In this document: positions 1-5,141 of the stretch, piece after piece
Layout: the number at the start of each line of letters is the position of its first letter
Numbering within the stretch: position 1 is the stretch's first letter
Assembly (NCBI GenBank): GCA_015494845.1
Contig: WGAL01000110.1
Coordinates: 1 to 5,141, forward strand
Length of the DNA: 5,141 nt
Direction of reading: 5' to 3'
Source: Melioribacteraceae bacterium
GTDB lineage: Bacteria > Bacteroidota > Ignavibacteria > Ignavibacteriales > Melioribacteraceae
Translations under genes and position numbers: made by a program
The notes under the pieces: generated by a model
The model's database searches: none
What the model was told of the DNA's origin: nothing
The model's input: the letters and a program-made list of their open reading frames with translations, nothing else

Positions 1-104
1 GTAAAAACTTTCCCGATATTTTTTCCTCTGAATTTTTTGAAATAGCAAAATACTAAAAAATATTTATTTCACAATAAAAAACGGTTGCGCGGTTCTAACG
101 GGAT
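1..104. other. Non-coding left edge, nothing recognised
   Basis: This AT-rich stretch lies beyond the glyA terminator and continues off the window. I find no convincing open reading frame, RNA gene or repeat in it. A purine-rich AGAGG on the minus strand (complement of 25-29) resembles the glyA ribosome binding site, but no ATG, GTG or TTG follows at a usable distance before the window ends. It is therefore not called as a gene start. Confidence 0.4.
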
Positions 105-143
105 AAAATAAAAAAGGAGACGCATTCCTTTGCGTCTGCCTTT
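105..143 (-). terminator. Rho-independent terminator of glyA
   Basis: Read on the minus strand, a hairpin forms from AGACGCA (complement of 131-137) and TGCGTCT (complement of 118-124) around a six-base loop. It is extended by GG/CC and AAA/TTT pairs past one bulged base, and is followed at once by T6-A-T4. The hairpin begins 30 bases after the glyA stop codon, which is the usual place for an intrinsic terminator. Read on the plus strand, the run after the stem is only moderately T-rich, so bidirectional use is possible but less supported. Confidence 0.88.
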
Positions 144-172
144 AATTTCTTTTCCGTTAAATTAATTTTGTT

Positions 173-1468
173 TTACATTAAGTCTTTGTAAAGCGGGAAT
201 TTCGAACAAAGTTCTTTTACTTCGGCTCTTACGGATTCCAATTTTTCTTCATCCTTGTAATTATTTATTACAGTGTTAATGAAATCCGCAATTTGATCCA
301 TTTCTTTTTCTTTCATTCCGCGCGTTGTTGCCGCCGCAGTTCCGATACGAATACCGCTTGTGATAAACGGACTTTTTTCGTCGAACGGAATCATATTTTT
401 GTTTACCGTGATGCCTGCTTTTTCAAGCGCCTTTTCGGCTTTCTTTCCGCTTAACCCTTTATTCGTTAAATCAATTAACATTAAGTGATTATCCGTTCCG
501 CCGGAAACAATTTGGAAATCGTATTCCATTAATTTTTCGGAAAGATGTTTTGCGTTTTTTATCACTTGTTTGATGTATTCGGTAAAATCGTCTTGTAACG
601 CTTCGCCAAATGCAACGGCTTTTGCCATAATTATGTGCATTAACGGGCCGCCTTGAATTCCCGGCATTACCGTTCCGTCGATTAATTCGGACATCATTTT
701 CAAACGGTCGCCTTTCGGCGTTTTAATTCCGAGCGGATTTTCATAGTCTTTTCCCATCATAATTATTCCGCCTCTCGGTCCGCGCAAAGTTTTGTGCGTA
801 GTCGATGTTACGACGTCGCAATATTCCAAAGGATTGTTCAAAAATCCTTTTGCGATTAATCCTGCCGGATGCGCGATATCCGCCATAAGAAACGCGCCTA
901 CTTTGTCGGCAATTTCGCGGAACTTGGCGTAATCCCAATCGCGCGAGTAAGCGCTTGCGCCGGCGACGATGATTTTCGGTTTCTCTTTTGTAGCTAAATC
1001 CTCAATTAAATTGTAATCGAGGCGTTGGGTTTCTTTGTTAAGCGTGTAGCCGACAGAACGATAAATTTTGCCGGAAAAATTCACAGAAGAGCCGTGCGTT
1101 AAGTGTCCGCCGTGGTCAAGGCTCAATCCCAAAATAGTGTCGCCAGGTTGCAATAAACTCATATAAACAGCCATATTTGCTTGCGAACCACTGTGCGGCT
1201 GCACGTTTACGTATTCCGCTCCAAAGAGTTTTTTCAGACGTTCGCGCGCGAGGTCTTCCGCCATATCAACGTATTCGCAACCGCCGTAATATCTTTTGCC
1301 AGGATAACCTTCGGCGTATTTGTTTGTAAGAACCGAACCAGCCGCGGCAAGCACCGCCGGACTGACAAAATTTTCCGATGCGATAAGTTCGAGGTAATTT
1401 TCTTCTCTGTCCAATTCAAGATTGAAAATCTTAAATACTTCCGGGTCTTTCGCTAAATATTCGAACAT
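173..1468 (-). CDS. glyA: Serine hydroxymethyltransferase
   Basis: This is a PLP-dependent cytosolic enzyme that interconverts serine plus tetrahydrofolate with glycine plus 5,10-methylenetetrahydrofolate, the main source of one-carbon units. The protein has 431 residues, close to the usual bacterial length of about 415-430. Visible family motifs include [18 protein letters not shown] (51-68, with Tyr51 and Glu53), GGHLTHGS (120-127, His122 stacking on PLP), ADIAHPAGL (196-204, with Asp197 and His200), the PLP-lysine motif [13 protein letters not shown] (222-234, Lys226) and SGIRIGT (371-377, Arg374 for substrate carboxylate). Residue roles are transferred from the E. coli enzyme. A TPKG-containing insertion at about 250-267 precedes PGIQGGP and resembles Bacteroidota-type enzymes. 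The ATG start is supported by AGAGG five bases upstream. The gene stands alone, with its own promoter and terminator, divergent from the next gene. Confidence 0.98.
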   Translation of the reverse strand: MFEYLAKDPEVFKIFNLELDREENYLELIASENFVSPAVLAAAGSVLTNKYAEGYPGKRYYGGCEYVDMAEDLARERLKKLFGAEYVNVQPHSGSQANMAVYMSLLQPGDTILGLSLDHGGHLTHGSSVNFSGKIYRSVGYTLNKETQRLDYNLIEDLATKEKPKIIVAGASAYSRDWDYAKFREIADKVGAFLMADIAHPAGLIAKGFLNNPLEYCDVVTSTTHKTLRGPRGGIIMMGKDYENPLGIKTPKGDRLKMMSELIDGTVMPGIQGGPLMHIIMAKAVAFGEALQDDFTEYIKQVIKNAKHLSEKLMEYDFQIVSGGTDNHLMLIDLTNKGLSGKKAEKALEKAGITVNKNMIPFDEKSPFITSGIRIGTAAATTRGMKEKEMDQIADFINTVINNYKDEEKLESVRAEVKELCSKFPLYKDLM

Positions 1469-1499
1469 TTTTTCCTCTTATTTTTATTTGTAATTTTCA

Positions 1500-1532
1500 C
1501 AAATATATGCATAAAAGCGGAATAAATTCAAA
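1500..1532 (-). promoter_or_regulatory. Candidate glyA promoter
   Basis: On the minus strand, TTTG (complement of 1529-1532) lies 21 bases upstream of TATATTTG (complement of 1500-1507). This fits the Bacteroidota promoter pattern of a -33 TTG and a -7 TAnnTTTG. The same bases also read as a sigma-70-like TTGAAT, 18-base spacer, TATATT, so the site does not by itself decide the phylum. Transcription would start about 25 bases before the glyA ATG, leaving a short leader with the AGAGG ribosome binding site at the complement of 1474-1478. Confidence 0.6.
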
Positions 1533-1578
1533 TAGGGAATTTTTGCTTTTCAGAAATTTGTTTTAAATATTTTCCGCT
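1516..1578. repeat. 13-bp imperfect inverted repeat pair in divergent region
   Basis: The sequence AGCGGAATAAATT at 1516-1528 recurs in inverted orientation at 1566-1578 as AGCGGAAAATATT, with 11 of 13 bases matching and the first seven identical. The GC-rich core stands out in an AT-rich intergenic region. One copy lies inside the spacer of the candidate glyA promoter and the other lies upstream of the rightward operon. A shared regulator binding both sites is possible, but chance cannot be excluded. Confidence 0.3.
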
Positions 1579-1585
1579 GTAATTA

Positions 1586-1618
1586 TTCTTAAATTTAAGA
1601 ACAAAGAAAATTTTCTTT
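1586..1618. promoter_or_regulatory. Two adjacent 16-bp perfect palindromes, possible operator
   Basis: TTCTTAAATTTAAGAA (1586-1601) and AAAGAAAATTTTCTTT (1603-1618) are each perfect 16-bp palindromes, separated by one base with centres 17 bp apart. They lie immediately upstream of the GGAGG ribosome binding site (1622-1626) of the ArsC-like gene. They could be binding sites for a dimeric repressor, or RNA hairpins in the leader, although neither leaves an unpaired loop unless inner pairs open. Both are AT-rich, which raises chance palindromy. No clear -35/-10 pair for the rightward operon was identified. Confidence 0.4.
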
Positions 1619-1630
1619 TGCGGAGGAAAG

Positions 1631-1972
1631 ATGAATATTCAAATTTTCGGAACCAACAAAGATAACGATACGAAAAAAGCGTTGCGGTTCTTTAAGGAAC
1701 GCGGAATAAAACCGCACTTTCGCGATTTGCGCGAAAAAGGTTTGGCGAAAGGCGAACTCGAAAATATTGCGCGGAAAATTCCGCTTGAAGAACTAATAGA
1801 CACGGAAGGAAAGCAATACAAAAAGCGCGGAATGGCGTATATGAAATTCGACATTGAGGAAGAACTGCTTGAAGACCCGCTGTTGCTCAAAATGCCGATT
1901 GTTCGCAACAGGAAAGAGGTAACGGTCGGTTATGCGCCGGAAATTTGGAAAAAGTGGACGGAGCAAAAATGA
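1631..1972 (+). CDS. ArsC/Spx-family thioredoxin-fold protein lacking catalytic Cys
   Basis: The 113-residue protein matches the arsenate reductase (ArsC)/Spx/YffB family in length and layout. It has an N-terminal beta strand MNIQIFGT, then the active-site loop, helix KKALRFFKERGI (15-26), and the C-terminal KMPIVRNRKEVTVGY (87-101) containing the cis-proline at Pro89. Related proteins that I recall read GTKKCNDTKKAxRFFKER around the active site. Here the same stretch is GTNKDNDTKKALRFFKER, so the cysteine is replaced by Asp11 (codon GAT), and the whole protein contains no cysteine. Thiol-based arsenate reduction or glutathione chemistry is therefore unlikely, and a regulatory or binding role is more plausible. 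The start is set by GGAGG four bases upstream of the ATG. The stop overlaps the start of the DUF4301 gene. Substrate and partner are unknown. Confidence 0.85.
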   Translation: MNIQIFGTNKDNDTKKALRFFKERGIKPHFRDLREKGLAKGELENIARKIPLEELIDTEGKQYKKRGMAYMKFDIEEELLEDPLLLKMPIVRNRKEVTVGYAPEIWKKWTEQK

Positions 1973-3507
1973 TAAAATTTACCGACGACGAAATTAAGCA
2001 GATTGAAAATCACGGTTTGACCGTTGAAGAAGTTATGCGACAAATCGAATTGATAAAAAGCGGCGTTAAAATTCCGCGCTTGGTTAAACCTGCGGTTATC
2101 GGCGACGGAATTGTAAAAACAGACGATAAGAAAATAGAAGAATTAATTAGCTTTTGGGAAGAAAACTCCGGAAGATATAGCGTTGTGAAATTTGTTCCTG
2201 CTTCCGGCGCGGCAACGCGGATGTTCAAATCTCTGAACAAGGTTTATCACAATTACAAATCGATTACTTTTTCGCAATTGAAAAAGGAAGCGGAAACGGA
2301 TAAAGAACTTTCCAAAGCGAAAATATTTTTTGAAAATTTGGATAAATTTCCGTTTGCCGAAGATATTCCACACGAGTTAAAAAAAATTGACGACGATACC
2401 GATTTAATTAAATTGCTTGATTTTATTCTCGGCTCTCACGGATTAAATTTCGGCAACATACCAAAGGGTTTGATTAAATTTCACCGTTACGGGAACAAAT
2501 CAGCAACGCCGGTTGAGGAACACGTTTTTGAAGCGGAAAATTTACTTTCATCACAGAACCCGAAGAAATTGCATTTTACGATTTCTCCGCAGTTTGAAGA
2601 ACAATTTAAAACTCAGTTCGGACAAATCGCCATCGAGAAATACAAGCAGAATTTTGTATTTGAATATTCTTTTCAGAATCCATCAACCGATACAATTGTT
2701 TGGGACGGCGAAAAATTACTGAAAAATAAAAACGGCGAGATTGTTTTCCGTCCAGGCGGACACGGCGCGTTGATTGAAAATCTAAACAATTTGGACGCCG
2801 ATTTGATTTTCATTAAAAATATTGACAACGTTGCCAAACGCGAACTTGCCGTAAAATCAATTGAATATAAAAAATTGCTCGGCGGTTACGCTTTGTCGTT
2901 GATTGAACGAATGCACGAGATATTAAATAAAATCGATAAAGACGAATTGTTTAATGCGGAACTTCACGAGGCGCTTCAATTTGCTGAAAATGAATTGAAT
3001 ATAAAATTCAGCGACGAAGAAAAATCGCTAAACGAAAATGCGCTGAAAGAAATTCTGTTTCAAAAACTTAATCGTCCTTTGCGCGTTGCCGCAATGGTAA
3101 AAAACACCGGCGAACCGGGCGGCGGTCCGTTTTGGATTGAAACGGAAAACGGCGGCGCAAATTTGCAAATAGTCGAGAAAGCGCAAATCGATTTGAGCGA
3201 CGAGAAGAACAGAGAAATTTTACAAACCTCAACGCACTTTAATCCGGTTGATATTGCTTGTTTTGTAAAGGATTTCAAAGACGAAAAATTCGATTTGAAG
3301 AAATTTGTTAATCCGGATTACGGAATAATTACCGAAAAACATCTCGAAGGCAAAGACGTAAAAGTATTGGAATTGCCGGGTTTGTGGAACGCCGCAATGT
3401 TCGATTGGATAACCGTGTTCGTAGATGTTCCGCTCTTTACGTTTACGCCGGTAAAAGAAGTAATCGATTTGCTGAGAGAAGAACACAAAAATTGGATGAA
3501 TGGATAA
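1969..3507 (+). CDS. DUF4301 family protein, possible nucleotidyltransferase-like fold
   Basis: The protein has 512 residues, with no signal peptide or membrane segment, so it is probably cytosolic. It matches the uncharacterised DUF4301 family as I recall it. The motifs are HGLTVEEV (15-22), PASGAATRMFK (77-87), KGLIKFHRYG with TPVEEH (166-185), RPGGHGALIENL (261-272), NIDN (284-287), VKNTGEPGGGPFW (377-389), STHFNPVD (421-428), LELPGLWNAAM (467-477) and VPLFTFTPVKEVIDLL (487-502). Several resemble UDP-sugar pyrophosphorylase motifs: the glycine-rich xGxxTRM loop, PGGHG, NxDN and the final FxPVK..xDLL. From this I infer a GT-A-like nucleotidyltransferase fold; the activity is unproven. The ATG at 1969 is chosen because CGGAG lies just upstream and the ATGA overlap gives coupling to the ArsC-like gene. 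A TTG eight codons earlier lies inside that gene and is less likely. Confidence 0.88.
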   Translation: MIKFTDDEIKQIENHGLTVEEVMRQIELIKSGVKIPRLVKPAVIGDGIVKTDDKKIEELISFWEENSGRYSVVKFVPASGAATRMFKSLNKVYHNYKSITFSQLKKEAETDKELSKAKIFFENLDKFPFAEDIPHELKKIDDDTDLIKLLDFILGSHGLNFGNIPKGLIKFHRYGNKSATPVEEHVFEAENLLSSQNPKKLHFTISPQFEEQFKTQFGQIAIEKYKQNFVFEYSFQNPSTDTIVWDGEKLLKNKNGEIVFRPGGHGALIENLNNLDADLIFIKNIDNVAKRELAVKSIEYKKLLGGYALSLIERMHEILNKIDKDELFNAELHEALQFAENELNIKFSDEEKSLNENALKEILFQKLNRPLRVAAMVKNTGEPGGGPFWIETENGGANLQIVEKAQIDLSDEKNREILQTSTHFNPVDIACFVKDFKDEKFDLKKFVNPDYGIITEKHLEGKDVKVLELPGLWNAAMFDWITVFVDVPLFTFTPVKEVIDLLREEHKNWMNG

Positions 3508-3533
3508 TTGGAATGTTGGATGATTGGGGAGGA
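3494..3533 (+). repeat. Degenerate 8-bp tandem repeat across the DUF4301 stop
   Basis: Five consecutive 8-base units each begin with GG, at 3494, 3502, 3510, 3518 and 3526. Four begin GGAT or GGAA, for example GGATGAAT and GGATGATT; the last is the diverged GGGGAGGA. The array covers the last codons of the DUF4301 gene, its TAA stop (3505-3507) and the start of the following gap. A T-rich run follows without a hairpin, so it is not an intrinsic terminator. It looks like a decayed minisatellite or slippage product. Confidence 0.5.
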
Positions 3534-3549
3534 ATTTTTTCTTTTTGAA

Positions 3550-3575
3550 TTGTTATACTATTTAACAATGTTAAA
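3550..3575 (+). promoter_or_regulatory. Extended -10 promoter with overlapping inverted repeat
   Basis: TGTTATACT (3551-3559) is a good extended -10 element (TGn plus TATACT, five of six consensus bases); no convincing -35 is present. Transcription would begin near 3566. The predicted start site is covered by TTTAACAATGTTAAA (3561-3575), a perfect 7-bp inverted repeat around one base. A further half-site TTGTTA (3550-3555) pairs with TAACAA (3563-3568). A repressor bound here would block the promoter, so autoregulation of the small downstream gene or of the oxidoreductase operon is possible. Confidence 0.5.
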
Positions 3576-3591
3576 CTTAGTGGTAAATAAA

Positions 3592-3801
3592 ATGAATAGC
3601 GCTATTGTAACTTCAAAATCTGAAAAAGATTTGAAATTATTGCTTGACTTAGCCAAAAAATTGAATATTAAAACGAAGCTTCTTACCAAAGAGGAAATAG
3701 AAGATTTGGGTTTGGCAAAAACTATTTCGGTTGGTCGAACAAAAAAATATGTGGACGTCGATAAATTTTTGAAGAAGATTTCACAAAATTCTCTTAAATA
3801 A
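3592..3801 (+). CDS. Small hypothetical protein, 69 residues
   Basis: I do not recognise this protein with certainty. From the ATG at 3592 it has 69 residues and is lysine-rich. It begins MNSAIVTSKSEKDLKLLLDLAKKLNIKTKLLTKEEIEDLGLAK, which suggests a beta strand, a helix, a short strand and a second helix. Its size and the 'LLLDLAKKLNIKTKLLTKEE' pattern recall small antitoxin-like proteins of Bacteroidota and cyanobacteria, but no toxin gene lies beside it. The start is uncertain. ATG 3592 has only a weak AGTGG upstream but leaves a clean conserved-looking N-terminus. ATG 3568 would add eight residues and could be leaderless from the predicted promoter. A TTG at 3508 would add 28 unlikely residues, including a Phe/Leu/Tyr-rich run. 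The stop codon abuts the oxidoreductase ATG, implying a shared transcript. Confidence 0.65.
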   Translation: MNSAIVTSKSEKDLKLLLDLAKKLNIKTKLLTKEEIEDLGLAKTISVGRTKKYVDVDKFLKKISQNSLK

Positions 3802-5141
3802 ATGAAAAACGAAAAACAAAACTTTGAATACGATTTTGTCATAATCGGGAGCGGTTTCGGTGGTTCGGTATCGGCGTTGCGACTGACCGAAAAAGGTTAC
3901 AGAGTTTTAGTGATCGAGAAAGGAAAGCGTTACAAACCGGAGGATTTTCCCACCTCAAATTGGCAAATTAAAAAATGGTTCTGGATGCCTCTGCTTCGTT
4001 TTTTCGGATTTTTCAAACTCACATTTTTCAAGCACGTTACGGTTTTATCCGGCGTCGGCGTTGGCGGCGGTTCGCTTGTTTACGCAAATACTTTGCAAGA
4101 ACCGAAAACCGAGTTCTTCAATTCCGGTTCGTGGAAAGGGCTTGAAAATTGGGAAAGCGCGCTTGCGCCGTTTTACAAACTGGTTAAGAAAATGCTCGGT
4201 GCGGCGCCGAATCCGAGAATGGAAACCGGCGATTTGGCGTTGCAAGCATTGGCGAAAAAATACGGCAGACTCGAATATTTTGCGCCTACTTCCGTTGCGG
4301 TTTATTTTAACGAGAATGACAAATCGGCTCGCGACCCTTATTTTAACGGCGAAGGGCCGCTTCGCAATCCGTGCGATTTTTGCGGCGCGTGTATGATTGG
4401 TTGCCGTAACAATTCGAAAAACACTTTGGATAAAAATTATCTTTACTTTGCCGAAAAAAACGGCGCGGAAATTTGGGAAGAAAAAGAAGTAACGAACGTG
4501 CGCAAAACCGGAAACGGTTACGGAATCGAGTGGGAAAGTTCGACGAAATTTTTCAAAAAAAGCGGAAGCGTAAAAACAAAAGGCGTAATTTTTGCCGGCG
4601 GCGTTTTGGGAACGGTGAAACTTTTGCTGAAATTAAAGCAAACGACATTGCCGGATTTATCGGATAAACTCGGCGAAGATATCAGAACGAATTCCGAAAG
4701 TTTGCTCGGCGTCGTTTCGTTTGATAAGGACAAAGTTTTTTCCGACGGCGTTGCTATCGGCTCGATTTTGCATATCGACGAGAAAACTTCGGTCGAGCCG
4801 GTGAGATATCCTTCCGGCTCCGGCTTTTGGCGAACAATGATGATGCCTTCGGTAACTGGCGGGAATTTTCTCCTCAGAATTGTGAAACTTTTTTCCGATT
4901 ATTTTCTGCATCCTGTAAAAAATTTGCGCGCGCTTTTCATTAAAGATTTTGCCGCGCGGACGCAAATTCTTTTGTTTATGCAAACAATAAATACAAAACT
5001 TAAATTCAAACGCGGTTTGCTCGGAATGAAATCGTCGCATTCGTCGGGCGAAAAGCCGTCCGCTTTTATTCCGCTGGCGAAAAAAATATCGGAAGATTTT
5101 GCGGAAGTTGTAAACGGAAAGCCATACGCGTTGCTTACCGA
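3802..5141 (+). CDS. GMC-family FAD-dependent oxidoreductase (partial, 3' end missing)
   Basis: The reading frame stays open to the window edge, giving 446 residues; relatives are typically about 500-570, so the C-terminus with the catalytic His/Asn region is outside. It resembles glucose-methanol-choline oxidoreductases of the cholesterol oxidase type. FAD binding is shown by DFVIIGSGFGGSVSALRL (11-28, GxGxxG at 16-21) with Glu39 for the ribose, and by GVGVGGGSLVYAN (84-96). Residues 191-201 form a Cys cluster, C-x2-C-x2-C-x3-C (CDFCGACMIGC), followed by KNTLDKNYL, a pattern found in some bacterial GMC enzymes. GVIFAGGVLGTVKLLL (261-276) is the second typical FAD-domain segment. An aromatic hydrophobic run at 58-76 may contact a membrane or lipid substrate. 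The substrate is unknown; sterol is not implied. The ATG directly follows the preceding stop (TAAATG) and has no Shine-Dalgarno sequence within about 20 bases, so reinitiation from the small gene is likely. Confidence 0.9.
   Translation, partial: MKNEKQNFEYDFVIIGSGFGGSVSALRLTEKGYRVLVIEKGKRYKPEDFPTSNWQIKKWFWMPLLRFFGFFKLTFFKHVTVLSGVGVGGGSLVYANTLQEPKTEFFNSGSWKGLENWESALAPFYKLVKKMLGAAPNPRMETGDLALQALAKKYGRLEYFAPTSVAVYFNENDKSARDPYFNGEGPLRNPCDFCGACMIGCRNNSKNTLDKNYLYFAEKNGAEIWEEKEVTNVRKTGNGYGIEWESSTKFFKKSGSVKTKGVIFAGGVLGTVKLLLKLKQTTLPDLSDKLGEDIRTNSESLLGVVSFDKDKVFSDGVAIGSILHIDEKTSVEPVRYPSGSGFWRTMMMPSVTGGNFLLRIVKLFSDYFLHPVKNLRALFIKDFAARTQILLFMQTINTKLKFKRGLLGMKSSHSSGEKPSAFIPLAKKISEDFAEVVNGKPYALLT

Noticed and set aside
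15..30. AGAGG followed by a run of A on the minus strand, similar to the glyA ribosome binding site
   Set aside because: The triplet at the right spacing is ATA, and no ATG, GTG or TTG follows before the window edge, so a gene start cannot be supported.
1661..1663. Possible selenocysteine at the ArsC active-site position
   Set aside because: The codon is GAT (Asp), not TGA, and no stop codon interrupts the frame.
1945..1968. Eight-codon N-terminal extension of DUF4301 from a TTG codon
   Set aside because: It lies wholly inside the ArsC-like gene and has no good ribosome binding site; the ATG at 1969 has CGGAG upstream and a classic ATGA overlap.
3508..3550. Intrinsic terminator after DUF4301, suggested by the T-rich run
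   Set aside because: No GC-containing hairpin precedes the T run, so read-through into the small gene remains possible.
3508..3591. Long form of the small protein starting at the TTG at 3508
   Set aside because: The added residues are encoded by the 8-bp repeat, the T-rich run and the promoter-operator, which look non-coding.
4657..5040. 127-residue open frame on the minus strand
   Set aside because: It runs antisense to the well-supported GMC oxidoreductase frame, has no recognisable motifs, and is composed as expected for a shadow frame.

Overview
The window is a compact, protein-coding stretch of bacterial chromosome. It is AT-rich, with short intergenic gaps and GCG/CGC-rich codons embedded in an AT-rich background. 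I see no rRNA, tRNA, CRISPR array or mobile element. The organism is most likely a member of the Fibrobacterota-Chlorobiota-Bacteroidota (FCB) group. The serine hydroxymethyltransferase carries a TPKG...SEL..G insertion ahead of its PGIQGGP motif, which I associate with Bacteroidota-type enzymes, and DUF4301 proteins are known to me mainly from Bacteroidota. The clear Shine-Dalgarno sequences on three genes are less typical of Bacteroidota proper, so phylum placement is tentative.

Layout: bases 1-172 are non-coding and contain a strong intrinsic terminator for the leftward gene. Bases 173-1468 (minus strand) encode serine hydroxymethyltransferase, glyA. A 162-base divergent intergenic region (1469-1630) holds a good glyA promoter candidate, two back-to-back 16-bp perfect palindromes and a 13-bp imperfect inverted repeat. 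Rightward from 1631 there is a two-gene unit: an ArsC/Spx-type thioredoxin-fold protein that has lost its catalytic cysteine (1631-1972), and a DUF4301 protein (1969-3507), joined by a 4-base ATGA overlap. A degenerate 8-bp repeat straddles the DUF4301 stop codon. Next come an extended -10 promoter with an overlapping inverted repeat, a 69-residue unrecognised small protein (3592-3801), and, with no intervening base, the start of an FAD-dependent GMC-family oxidoreductase (3802 to the right edge, truncated by the window).

Functional reading: glyA is an ordinary one-carbon metabolism gene with its own promoter and terminator. The ArsC-like and DUF4301 proteins are translationally coupled and probably act together or are needed together, but their biochemistry is unknown. 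DUF4301 shows several motifs reminiscent of UDP-sugar pyrophosphorylases, which is the most testable functional lead here. The small protein and the GMC oxidoreductase probably share a transcript. I found no convincing evidence of a whole new defence or mobile system. The points most worth a second look are the cysteine-less ArsC protein, the nucleotidyltransferase-like motifs in DUF4301, and the palindromic control regions.
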